Positions 36,201 through 48,283 of a stretch of 64,000 bases of DNA are shown here, one piece after another (position 1 is the stretch's first letter; each line of letters starts with the position of its first letter). A model generated the notes under the pieces. The model was given only the letters and a program-made list of their open reading frames with translations, made no database searches and was not told where the DNA came from. Source of the stretch: Clavelina lepadiformis (taxonomy: Eukaryota > Chordata > Ascidiacea > Aplousobranchia > Clavelinidae); the NCBI RefSeq assembly GCF_947623445.1, contig NC_135244.1, positions 18,662,860-18,726,859 of the forward strand. Reading direction: 5' to 3'. Both the position numbers and the translations under genes were made by a program.

Positions 36201-39200
36201 GAAACTGGTATAAGCTAATCCTGTGTTAAACAAAAATTAATTACGTCACAGGTGAGGTGCTGGCGTATAGCCTTGACATTTTTCAGCTAATCTGTATTTG
36301 ACGATTAAACTTTTTCACGTAACACTTCGACACAATATTAACAAATTTAACCTCATTGAATCATAATCTGCTGAAGTGGAACAGACTCGCTGTTCTCCGA
36401 TGTAGACCTCACTAAAGGGCCGACATCCATTTCGCATCCGATTAAAGAGTGGAACAGGCGACATTTCCACTTTCTTAATGGTAATGTGGTAGGAGTGTGG
36501 ATAGAAAATTGTGCCCTGGGGAAGGGGCTCTTCTGGTGGACCTGAAGTCATTTCACAGATGTACTCAATGTACCTGGAGAAATAATTCTCTTATGTAGTT
36601 GTTTAAAGATGTATATAGTTAAACGATGGACAATTTAAAATTTCACAATTTTTTCTGTTGTACACAAAGTTTTTGTGTACAGACTGCTTTTTTGTATTGA
36701 TTTTTTTTTGGTGCAGGCAAAGTCCTTCATGGTACAATTCTTACAAACTATGTGGTTTGATTCATTCATATATACTGAGGAAGTGACCAGAATAACTTAT
36801 CAGTTTCAATTATCATGAACTTTTAACGTGAACCATACCTTCTATGGGAAGGAGTAATACCAGGGGGCATTCTCTTGATGCTGAACATGAATAAGGCTGC
36901 TTCCGCTGTACTGAATAGACCACACATCACTAGCAGGGAGCATGCTACGATGGCAGACTGAGCCTTTCCATCCTATGCCATACAATAAGGTTTCTTTTCA
37001 CAACGTTGGTACTTAACTGCTTACTGAACCAAATGCATTTCACACTTACATGTGTTCTACCAAATTGGTGCAATCACTGCAACAAAATCAGGGAGCTTTA
37101 TTGACATGACTGGGAAAAAACTAAAAAGTTTTGGACACGCCATTCGACCTTTGTCAAAGTAATATGGAGAAAATTTAATACCAACTTTTATTTATAACCT
37201 ATTAGAAGAAAAAGAAAATAAATTGAAATTAACATGACAATCCTAGCAGCTTTTAAAACATTAGCATTAAATTATCTCCAGTTACTTTAAGGAAGGACAA
37301 TAGACATGTCAAAAATAGTTTTTTCCTGTTTTATCAATAGAGCACGTCATGAACTTCCTTGGTTTTGCTGCACGGTCTGCAGCAATTTGGTATACTAAAT
37401 AAGTTTCGACCATGACAAAGATATCACATATGTTACTGCTTGGATCAACATTCTTTAGTAATACAGTAGCAGTCGATATCTAATTAACTGGTTACACATA
37501 GCAAAGTCAAGATAAGCACTTAAGCCATAGCAAAGGTTTGCAAATGCTACTAACAAGGCAATGAATGACAGCAACATTGCTAGTGTCTTTCTTCATCCAT
37601 TGTATGATATGCTTGCACAGGGTGAAGAGGGTATGAAGGGTCGGAGCATTTCTCGCCGTCCAACCAAGGTTTACAACACGGTGGTGAAACCTAACATTTT
37701 GCAAATTCAATAAAGATTAGCGAAAAATTTTCACAAAACAATAAATTATTCAGCCAGCATAACCCTAAGCAATGCATGTTAAAAGAATGAGGAATGAATT
37801 GACCAGTGGCAGAATAAAAGCTAAATATAATCGGTTAGCTGAAATGAAGTGAAAATTTATTTTGACCTTGCGGCGTTGTATTGCCTTGTCGTTAGGTTAT
37901 ACACAGCATAATGATCTTTATGTTTTGAGTCCAGATACGCACAAACTTCATCAATATTGTTCTTGTATGTTGCCTCCATCCCATCAGCCGGATACGACAT
38001 CACTAAAATGAAAGAGAGCAAATACCAGGTGTAAAATTGAGATGAAGTAGCCACAAAAGTGACTTGATGTCAACACTGTTTGTTAAAGTACAAGCACCAA
38101 ACTTTGTAAGTGTATATTTTGCACTCATCAATCTGATTTATTACTGTTAGTATGCTAATTAGAAACAGAGACAGGGTAAAATGCAGTTTACGATTTCTAA
38201 ATCAAGTTACCGGCTATCTTAGATGTAAGGTATGTGACGTCCAGATCAGACTTTGCATAACTGGCAACTGACTGCACAACTTTGTTTGACGTGTCACGGA
38301 TATTGGTAAGTAGCTTGCCAGCGCCACCTCTCATCATACTAAAGATCCCCGAAGCATCAGCACTAGAACCTGAAAACAAAGAAATTGATGTGACCTAAAT
38401 ACCTAATACTACTAACGCTTGCGTTATCAGCAAGATTTGATTGTAATTTTGTTTCTCTATGTAATTATTCAGAAAAATTAGAGTTTAGGAAAGTGTAAGC
38501 AAACAGATTGTTTTCAAGTCTACCATTACCAGTTTGTTAGCTAGCACTCTTTTAGTCTTACAGCGTACCCCACTTCAATTTGGAAAATGTGGTTGGTAAG
38601 AACTAAGACAAGTGCAATTGTGTCTAAGCACTTGAGTATAGTTAATTGCAGAGCAAGATACTTGATTTAAAGTTAGTGCCAAGCGCCCATACAGTGAGCC
38701 GTTGCACAGCACACATAGGCTAATACAATAGAACATAACACATAGGTTGACAAAACAAGTCGTCACCGTCTTCATCAGAATTATCGCCTTCAAATTGAAA
38801 CACAGATTCTGAGTCAGAATCGTCTGTATTGTCATCATAATCCGATTCTTCTAAAGGTCTACTGTCATCTTCTGAACATTTTTTGTACTTGTAATGAGAA
38901 AACTCTAACTTTGTTGGCGTCTTTAACTTTGTTTTGAGCGAACTAAGCAATTGGGATTTCTCATTTTTTGTGACGGAACCTCCGGATTTTTCTTCATAAG
39001 TGTTTGAAACATTTGACAACTTTCTTCTGGTATTTGATGACGTAATCCGTCCTTGACTATGGAAGTCAGCAATAGATTTTCCAGCAAGACCAAACATGAC
39101 TTGACATTAACTAAAGAGAGCACTTGCAAGACAATTTGGTAATTAATTACCAAGTCTAATGCAAAAGCAAAAACATACCCAGATGAAAGATAGAAAAGTT

Positions 39201-42200
39201 TGCCACTTAGGTGGAAAGAAACTGGTGCATTACGCTTAAAAATGCACGATTACGAGCGAAAATCACATCCAATGACAACCGCAGCTTGCATACTTTCCAA
39301 TCTGCTCCAAATAATTATTAAGACATTGTATCTTTTATTTCTATTACAACTACTACAAAATTTTACCTGATCTTAAAAGAAAACTTTCTAAGCCCTTCTA
39401 ATTAAGGCTAGAGCCATATACGCATTTTCGCTCGGCTACACACTTCATATCTTATTCATGTAACATAGACGATACGCGATTTATTTACATAACGCAAACT
39501 TACTAACAGATTAAGTTGTCCAACACGCAACTATAAACGTTCGACAACTGCAGCAACAATTAACTAAACCAAAGGCAGGCTATCTCAGCTTAGAGAGGCA
39601 CAGTATCTGCTGCTGTATAGTCTATTGTTAAGCCACTTTCGTTGGCGTTCGCTTTTACGACTTTTTCCCTTGTAGTCGTCATCAGCGCACCATTGCGAAC
39701 AATTCAAAAACTAAAACGGGGCTTCGTACATTTCCCCAATTATGAAGGCTCCAGCGCGTGGCTCGGTCATAATTGGACTACCAATGTTCACTTTGCCCGA
39801 TACGTCACTGAAATCGATTAAAACGTTTAAATACATTCGCTGAAAGGCAAAGTCAGGCTTCAACTACCGTCCGTTGGCAAATCGTTGTTTTCATGCTGGT
39901 CGCTGCTGTTTGTAGTTAATTGAACGGTTCGATAAAACTGATTGGAACCAGGCGATTGCAAAGGATGTCTTCGAGTTTAATGAATGACTTAGACGTCGAT
40001 TCTTCGATATTACTTTTCTTTAGAGAAAAACGACTCGGAAAATTTACGCATTACTTGACTTTTTAGCCTAGCTGCTAGGCGCTAGCAGACGATTGCTACC
40101 CCGAAAAATTAGTTATAAACGAACGTTTTGGTGGAATAAAACCGTGCAGGAGTGGCCGTGGCCGAACAACAAATATTCATGAAAGAGATCAGTATAGTTA
40201 TTACTTAGTTTTATTAGTGAGGCTAAAGTCTGGAAAATGTTTTCACAAATACGCTGACTATTGTTAGCGTTACCATTTGTAGCTTTGTCGTTGAAGTTCA
40301 ATGAAACTTGTTCGTGGAATATGTTTTACACATTATACTGTATAACCAAATAAAAATACTATTGAAGTATATACTCGATGCGATATCGCAGAAATTGTAT
40401 ACTAACGGCGATGTTATTACCATTTGTACACCAGTGTTTTTCAAAATGAAAAAGTACTGTTGAGAAAACGCTAGTAGATTCAAAGTGGTTTAATGTGACT
40501 GTCTTGAATTCTTGTCGCATTCGCATTGTTGGAAACGATTAAACAAACTAATCCAATATTCTTCAAAGCAAACGGCACGTGATCACAGCAATAGAAGTGA
40601 AAAGAAGTAAAAAGCAGTCGCACAATTACCATGTGGTACCGACAGCGACTGACGCCAAAGAATGATTGTTTATTCAGCATTGGGAAATAAAAATCCGGAA
40701 GGGAAAGCCCGTTCGTTACGTTGGCCTCGATATGTGATAAAAATGATTACTGACGTAGAATTCCAAAGTGGTACATGCAATACGAATTATGGTCGTAATT
40801 ATGGTCGTACTTCTGCTTGCAATATGTAGTCTAGACAAATAAGGCGTTCAACCACGATATGGCCGGGGATTCATAATACGGCAAATTTATAGACTTGTAG
40901 AGCCACAGGGTTAACGAAGACTTGCGGTAGTGGGTTGGAAAGTTCTGGTACAATAAAATCATTTATATCTACGTTCACGTTGACATCAGCCTGTATCTGC
41001 AGATAGGTCCAGTTCAAATGCAAATGCTAGGGCAAGGGCTACGGTGACTTTACGCTATAAGAAAATCGATAGGTTTTTGTTTATTACGTTTGAGAGAAGC
41101 GCTGACTGAAATAGTTAATCACTGTTTGAACATTATGACGGAAATTGGGAATGAACCAAAACATTTACCGTCTCTGAATTATGCCATTACCTAAACATGG
41201 CCATCTGGGGACGGCATAGAAATACATGTGGCATATAAACACCACCATCAAAAAAGTGAGGTAGTATTAAAATAATTTGAGCTAATGTTGAAATAGGGAA
41301 TTAAGATATAAGCCAAAAACTGCAATAGCAAACTAACCGTTAACTGAAGGTTGGCTGGGTGTGGAATTAGCAAAACTGTCATCAGACTGAGGTTGAGAAG
41401 TGGCTGGATTGGAGATCTTCTTACACTGATTCAAAAATTAAACGTTGCCATTTTAAAAATTATTATTGCATAATACTCTAAAACCAGTCAATGGGGTTCA
41501 TGGTAACTGAGATACAAAATTTACATTGTATGTACAAATTATACATTGCATGATATAAAATATTTATGGTAGTTTACAAGATCAATAGGAGATTTGGGAT
41601 CAACATTTCTGGCAGCAGCAAATTCAACAATCTGTTCAGCAATTACAGCTGCAGGAGGCCTGTTGTTTGGCTTGATTTGAAGAATCGATTCTGAAAATTA
41701 AGATCCTGTCAAAAGACTCATTTGTGATAGTTATTGTCCAGCATCACATTAAGCAATAAACTTTTAGTTTTGTAAGTTATGACACAAATAAAGTACAAAC
41801 AGCAACTGCATTCTTCTCAGGGTGACTAGCCATTGGCAATTAATAAGCAATCGTCTTCAGAAACTTACTGTTCTGAAGAAAAAAAACTAATTTGAAAACG
41901 ACTTACTGATCAAAGGGTGGAATAGTGTATATTGCCTGTCATTAGAAGGTATGGTGAAATTTCCATTTAGAATGGCAAGCCGGGCAGAATCTTCAAACGG
42001 GTGTTTATTGAAACAAAGAAGATAGAGAATGCAGCCCATAGCCTATTACATAGGAATAAACATTACAAAAAATGAACATACAGATGCTTTAACAGCAATG
42101 TTTAAATTTTTTAACAGCATGTTATATTTATCTGCACTTTTCTAGAAAAACATTTGTATTGCTGTTGAATGTTGATATACCTGGTGGCAACCAGAGTATT

Positions 42201-44295
42201 TAATAAGTTTTTCAAGTTTTACAATCTCGTGACACTTACTAACCCAAATATCCTGCATCTCATTAATGGGGTAATTGCTGTACATGTCAATCATTTCAGG
42301 AGTTCTGTACATGGGGGTGGTGTTTCGAAGAATCTCCTCCTCTACCTGATAAAGCCATAAATATAAAGTGCATTGAAAAATTTCCAGCTATAGCCAACAG
42401 TTTTCATGGATCATTAACTAAAATAACAATGTGGTGCCAGTAAAAATCATAAAAGCAAATAATGACAAAAACAAGAAAGACAAAACAATGTCAAGCAGTT
42501 TGTTGACTGTTACATCACCACACATCAAACAAACAAACAAACACAAAATTTAATCGTGTAAATCTTCGCTCTGTTTTATTGTTTCATAAATAACATACAA
42601 ATTCTGGTGATAATGCACAGTACCTGTGATCTTTGTGCCGCAGTCCATGTGTGGTCCGGGTAATGTGAGGACACAGTTGCGGAGCCAAAATCACACAACT
42701 TTACAATACCTTCTGTCGTAAGCAGTAAGTTTTCCACCTATATGATAATTACATAACTGAGTAGTCACACATCGGACAAACAAGTTCACGATTTTTTACC
42801 ACAGATTTAAAATGATTCAAACTACTCAGGTCAAGGAAAGCGAAAGAATTGAATTCATTATGAATGTATATATGGCATATTACTTCCTGCAAAAAACAAG
42901 TGCACGAAGTAAAACCAATCATTTAACAGGAGAAACAACCATTTAAAATTAACAGTTGTGGTAATTTGCTACGACTATCATAACAAAAAAAAATCTTTGT
43001 CCAGACAATAATAAACATGTGAACAATAAATAAAGTTCATCAAATAGCTCAGGAAATGCTCTACATGAGATATTCTTCAGTGAGATAAAAACTTCTACCT
43101 TAAGGTCTCTGTGTATGATTGGTGGTTTCTGCTTGTGTAGATGTCGAACAGCAGCACAAGTTTGATAATAGGCCTTTAGAATTTCATCAATCGGAAGGGG
43201 ACCACCTCGTCTTCTCATGACATCCACTAATTGTCCACCTAAAATTTTGTGTATCGTTATCAAACGTTATTCGCATCTTAGCATGGTGCAGTCAACTGCA
43301 TGAATACAACTGTTACTTCTGAGATCAATTTAAATTAAAAAGGGCTCAATGAGTGATACCTGCGCAATACTCAGTGCAAAGCAAGTATTCGTCTTTTCCA
43401 TGGCCTGACTCATTCTTCGATATTGATGCTGCCGAGACATACTGCACAATATTGGGATGCCCAGTAAGACGTTTTAGATACTGTATTTCACGAAGGATTT
43501 CTTTGCTCTTGCTATCTTCGTGTGATAACAAACGCTGCAAACAATCACCAAATTATTTAAGCATTTCAGAAAAACAGGATCTTATATATAGTGTATAGGT
43601 TTACTTATGACTTGTGTTACATTACTTAATGTACCTTCAATGCGTACAACTTTCCTGAAGGGTCACTGGCTTCATAAACCAAGGCAAATCCACCTGAAAA
43701 CAGACAAGGTAGAAAATGCTAAAGAAACCAAGATTATCTATATTGTGGGATATATACTGGAAACAGTAGCAGATCTAGCCTAGAGATTTGAAACAAGTGT
43801 TTGAACAACCCCTTTGGAGAATTATCCTACTGTGTTTAATGGCCAAAATATGTGAGGAAGCTTATATTCGTCCCTGACTGGATACAATGCCACATTTGCA
43901 AGTTCAACTTTCACTACTAAGTTCTATCCTTCACCTGTCCTCTTCAAAACTTAGCTATTTAAAGGAATTGCAAACCTTGATGGCTTAAACGGTTAAAACA
44001 TTGCATGTCTGAATTCATGTCAAAAAATGTCAAATATATAGGTTAGGTTTGTGAGCACACAGCAGCTCTGGAAGCAGAATGGTGTAACGTTTAAAAGAAC
44101 TATAATTTTACTTCTTAAATTAAAATTCTTTAACTGGGACATCGCAACAGATAAAAACGAGTTAAGGAAATCACCTTCTGCAATAACACGGTTCACGTGG
44201 AGCTTCTGTCTTCCAAGTTCCACAAATGATCCAACAAAGTCATTATCAGCAGAGGAACCACTGACAAAATCAAGCGCTGATTTTAAGAATGACAT
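33289..44295 (-). CDS. gak: Cyclin-G-associated kinase (auxilin-2)
   Basis: Twenty-one exons join in frame to 1269 residues (human 1311): 44295-44175, 43693-43635, 43534-43360, 43238-43099, 42737-42624, 42345-42244, 42042-41907, 41690-41578, 41425-41338, 38369-38211, 38002-37867, 37690-37555, 36972-36839, 36573-36352, 36027-35812, 35700-35510, 35262-35023, 34934-34035, 33922-33774, 33695-33567 and 33438-33289. GAK recruits Hsc70 to uncoat clathrin vesicles and phosphorylates AP-1/AP-2. The kinase has EGGFALVYE, Lys60, HRDLK (Asp163) and DFG (Asp181). A PTEN-like domain follows with P-loop HCLDGKAQS (Cys492), which has Gln where active phosphatases have Arg, so it should be lipid-binding only. 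Then come a C2 domain, a linker with four DPF motifs and DLLGL-type clathrin boxes, and a J domain with HPD at 1233-1235. Identification is firm; each junction fits phase. Confidence 0.95.
38767..39097 (-). CDS. Probable alternative first exon giving kinase-less auxilin from GAK
   Basis: Inside the 2968-bp GAK intron that separates the kinase from the PTEN-like domain, an ATG at 39097 opens a 125-codon frame. After 110 codons it meets a donor (GAAGACG, then gtgacg) in phase 1, exactly the phase needed for the GAK exon at 38369. The joined protein would begin [18 protein letters not shown], carry an acidic stretch ([18 protein letters not shown]) and run straight into [14 protein letters not shown], the point where vertebrate auxilin (DNAJC6), which has no kinase, starts to match. 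TGCTCTCTTTAG, an acceptor-like site, lies 13 bases before the ATG. If not spliced, it would be a nested 125-residue gene. The frame and phase are seen; use as a first exon is inferred. Confidence 0.55.
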
Positions 44296-45500
44296 TCTAC
44301 CAAATTGCAGTCAAACTGCTGAAGACTTTTCAGTCTGTATGTTGATTTGGTACAGCACTAAAACCTTGGTTCTTACAATTACTTAACATACCTGTAAGAC
44401 AATAAACTGGATAACTTGAGTCTTTTTTGCATTTAATATTTGGAAACTTGCTCTAAATAACTTTATGCGAAAACGCCGTTTAGTGCGTTACCAGGTGATT
44501 TCATAACATCCTAGTTTTAACTGAATGTAATTCCCATTGCCAACGCTTTGTTTTTATCGTTCACACATTCTGAAATGTTCGTGTATTTTACGCCAGATAT
44601 TTCCGTTCACATCGCTCCGCTTTATAAACTCGAACTGATACGCGAGTAACGTCGCAGACAGAGATACCGAATCGTACGAACGTATTACGTTAGTCCTGTA
44701 CAGTTCCTACAATAAAGGATCGTTTCTGATAAACTGTATCTGTGATAACGTAAGGGCTTTCGGCTAGTAGAACGTTAGGTTAGAGAATTCTAACCGCATG
44801 CAACCACGGAGTCAGATCATTAATTCGGCAGGTAAATTAAGTCCGAATAACATAAGTTAAGACTGACAACAGTGCAACCTCTGCACACTGCTGCGTGAAC
44901 ACACATTGTTACATAATTTCAACTCGCATTTTCACTATTGTGACAGCATAATGTCATCAAAATAGCATCTGAATATGCTTTTATAATGTGCCTATTAATA
45001 CTCTGACACTACGACTAACTAAAATTACAAACCATTATAGTTTTTAAAAGAGGAGGGCTAAAAAAACGTTCTCCAATATTTCAGCAGGTAAATAACAAAA
45101 GTGGGCGGGACCGCAGTACTAAAATGGGATATCTATGGTAAAGTCCAGTCCCACATGGTAAAAGGAGCAGCATGCTACACTTTTTTTTGTGCCAAAATTA
45201 CACAGAAGTTAAGTTTTGCAAACAAATGACACTTTAATAAGTACTATTAACTGCACAACTGTTACAAATAGGAATTGTGTCTTAAAACACTTCAAAACAT
45301 ACCTACAAAACTACAAATCCTTCAGTTTTTAATCGGGACAAACAAGCTTTGTTGCTAAACTTTTTTCGTGGGAAACATGTTTTTGACAGGCCATTTAACG
45401 TAGCACTTTGAGCCATAAATGCCATTAAGATAACCTTGGGTATTGGAAAACAAATATTGAATGTCATCAGATCATAGGAATAAAATACCATAGCTTACAG

Positions 45501-45804
45501 CTGTGATTTCCAAACTGTGTGCCGCCACAGATTCTCAGGTGTGCCGCGAATATTTTTAGAATTTTGGAAAAGAACTGCATAATTATTTAAAATAATGCAT
45601 GCAGACAAGAGTACGCGAAATAAAAGCTCTCTAACTGCTTCAATAGCTGATAAATAAGCACATGTCCATCCAATAAGCACATCCATAGCATTAACACGTG
45701 AAAATAAATTTTTTTAAAGCAACTTTTCTTCTCTTGTAAGTGTGCCGCGAGCGTTTTATGATTTTTCTAGTGTGCCACAAGCTGAAAAAGTTTGTGAACC
45801 ACTG
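45501..45804. mobile_element. hAT-type MITE
   Basis: The left end CTGTGATTTCCAAACTGTG and the right end GTTTGTGAACCACTG (reverse-complement CAGTGGTTCACAAAC) are inverted repeats matching at about 12 of 16 positions, and GTGTGCCGC words recur inside, as in hAT (Charlie-like) elements. The flanks GCTTACAG (45493-45500) and GCTTACAA (45805-45812) form an 8-bp target duplication with one mismatch. There is no transposase in its 304 bp. Confidence 0.75.
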
Positions 45805-46571
45805 GCTTACAAGATAAAAATGGTAAAAGAAACCATTCTCTCAGTTTTTTTGTGCGAAGTTCCTTGAAGTATTTCCATGGGAACTTGGTGTTACTTTGAC
45901 AGTGGGGTAACATTCACAGTACATTGTAATACTTAAATGGCTTCATTAGCATATACTGATATTAATTAAACATAAAACTTTAGTGAAAATGTATGTTATT
46001 ATACCACACTTTGAATATAATGGAAAACTATAATTGCTGCTAAGTAATATCTTTTACATTCATTTTTGTTTTTATGAAATTAGTGTCGATCATGTTTTGA
46101 AAAAACAATTGAGTAACGACAAGGCATGTTTTCAACTGCATAAATCATAAATAATATTGCTAAAGCGTATTGTTATCACATATATATAAATAAAAAATAG
46201 CTAATATTTATACACTTCCCAGACAAAATTATCCAATATTAGTTAAAGTAATATAATAAATAAAATGGGAACTTTATAATTTAGTATTATGTATAGACAG
46301 AATTAAGCAACTAACTGCATAGTCACGCCGTTTGAGAAATGAGAACTCATATCATCGAAGCAGAAGTAAAACAAGTCATCAACCATCAATCGTCCTCGCT
46401 CACATTCTAACAATTACCGCCAGCATACGCAGTGTTTATGACAGATATGTTTGTTGTGTAATACTTCACACAAGTAATGCACAAACGAACTTTAATTTGT
46501 CATAATGTGATGTTGACCGATTAGGTTATCATAAAACAGACATTTTGAAGAAACTGAAGGTCTAGTATAGT

Positions 46572-46662
46572 ATATAAGTGCACAACCACAGGGATCAGGA
46601 TGCCTTTGCATACTTGACCACAGCTACTGAAACTGTGATGTCATCTGGTTGTGCACTTGTGT
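46572..46662. mobile_element. Small palindromic MITE, copy 2
   Basis: AAGTGCACAACCA at 46576-46588 and its perfect reverse complement TGGTTGTGCACTT at 46646-46658 bound the element. The interior matches the reverse complement of the copy at 10181-10262, including CATCCTG and TGATGTCATC/GATGACGTCA words. Confidence 0.75.
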
Positions 46663-47325
46663 ACTAGCCTAGACCCGAAACAGATTTCTGCTGTTGATGA
46701 AAAAAAAGCCCTGATAGCCACACATTTCGAACAACTATCATTCCATCCACACCACAGAGTACATAATACATCCGGACACACAACATCGTCACTTTGGAAC
46801 ATGGCCAAATAGGTCTAGGCTTATCTGGCATGAAACTCGGTCTGCGCTCTGCGGTCTAAGACTCTAAGTATAGGCTAGCCGATATATCCTTGGTTGTCAG
46901 TAAAAAGTCGGAAAGTAGTTACACAAGCCAGCTATTTTGTTACACGCCACAAATTGTAGATCCCAGAACACAAACGAAAAAGTAGAGCTGGCTTTACCTT
47001 GGCCTCTTTTGTTAGTTCAGTTTTTAGAAAATTTGCAGTTTGTCATTTTGCCAACGTCAGCTACATTAGAAATACGAAGCAAATTATAGTTTGACACATA
47101 ATAAAATGATCTCCTGAAAAGGTTGTTATGTAGCGGCCAAGCGGCCATTGAGGCTGTTTGGTTTGTCGCTAGTTGACGCCTTTTGGCTGCTCTCCGCATT
47201 TTCTAAATTCGTAATATTTTCTCTTTGATTTTCGTTTGCCTTTTTCTTTTTTACTGTTTTCAGTTTCGACTGTGATTCCAGAGAAGTGTTGAGCTTACAA
47301 GGTCATGACTGATTAATATATGAGC

Positions 47326-47353
47326 AAAGGTAACCACTATTGTGGTTACCTTT
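47326..47353. repeat. Perfect 12-bp hairpin
   Basis: AAAGGTAACCAC at 47326-47337 is followed after TATT by its exact reverse complement at 47342-47353. It lies 50 bp left of a hAT-type element and belongs to no gene I can see. Confidence 0.7.
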
Positions 47354-47404
47354 AACATTATTAACAGCAGCCTTTTGGAGTCAGATTCACTTCATCGCAT
47401 AGAG

Positions 47405-47600
47405 CAGGGGTCACCAAACTAGGCCTACGGTCCCCGGGCCCGATCCCACCCGCAAGATTAATTTGTCCGGCCCGCCTCACTGAATCACAAATGAGTTTAT
47501 TGTATGGTAGTTTATTGAACAAAGTAGGAATTTGGCCCGCGATGGTTAGTTGTTATGATTAATTATCTGGCCATTTGTAAAAAAAAATTGGTGACTCCTG
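47405..47600. mobile_element. hAT-type MITE, 196 bp
   Basis: It begins CAGGGGTCACCAAACTAGG and ends TTGGTGACTCCTG, an inverted repeat of the usual hAT form, and contains GGCCCG-rich words inside. The flanks GCATAGAG (47397-47404) and GCATAGGA (47601-47608) are an 8-bp target duplication with small divergence. No coding capacity. Confidence 0.85.
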
Positions 47601-48205
47601 GCATAGGAGCAACCTAACAACCATACCTCGCCATAGTCTGATGCAGCAAGTGAACGGGTTTGGTTGGTGAAGGAAGTTGAAAACGTAGTTAGAACTTCAG
47701 TTTTTATTAGACATCGCTTTACATATACTTATGTCATATGTGCCACTTTCGCGTGTGCGTAGCTTATGAAGTCAAATTCAATGGAATATGACGTTAAACC
47801 GTCGCAGTACATGAGGGAAGTTGTGCAATAATCAGCTAAAAGTATCATCGATGATCCATTGGAAACATTTCCGGTGTCGACAATTGTTGGCTTGTCACTT
47901 AAGAATTTGATATAGGCTATTCGCAATTAAAATACAAGGTGGTAGCCAGTAGCCTATCATAATTAATATGTCGTCATACTGAGGAAAGTCTTCGCACGAC
48001 TTTAACCAAGTAATGATTCTTCATCTCTCGAGCCCCGGATATCGATACCGAGCTAACATTTGTGATAGTTCGGATTGTTACATATTAATTATTATTTAAT
48101 ATTTTTGTCATATTGCCCGAATTTCAGAGTCACAGAACTGGAGCAATTATAGAAGTGTCTGCCTTGTATAAGAGCATTACAAATGTAGCGACAGTAGGCC
48201 TATAG

Positions 48206-48283
48206 CGTTACCGGGTATCGAACACGGGTTGCATTTTCGCAAGCCAAGCTCTCAAACCAATCGGTTATCGATCCAACTGAGGT
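48206..48283 (-). repeat. tRNA-derived fragment, SINE-like
   Basis: On the minus strand, CCGATTGGTTTGAGAGCTTGG resembles a polymerase III A-box arm (compare AGTTGGTTAGAGC), and GTGTTCGATACCCGG about 45 bases later is a good B box. The acceptor and anticodon stems do not fold convincingly, so this is not an intact tRNA gene. A tRNA-derived SINE or tRNA pseudogene is likely. Confidence 0.4.
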
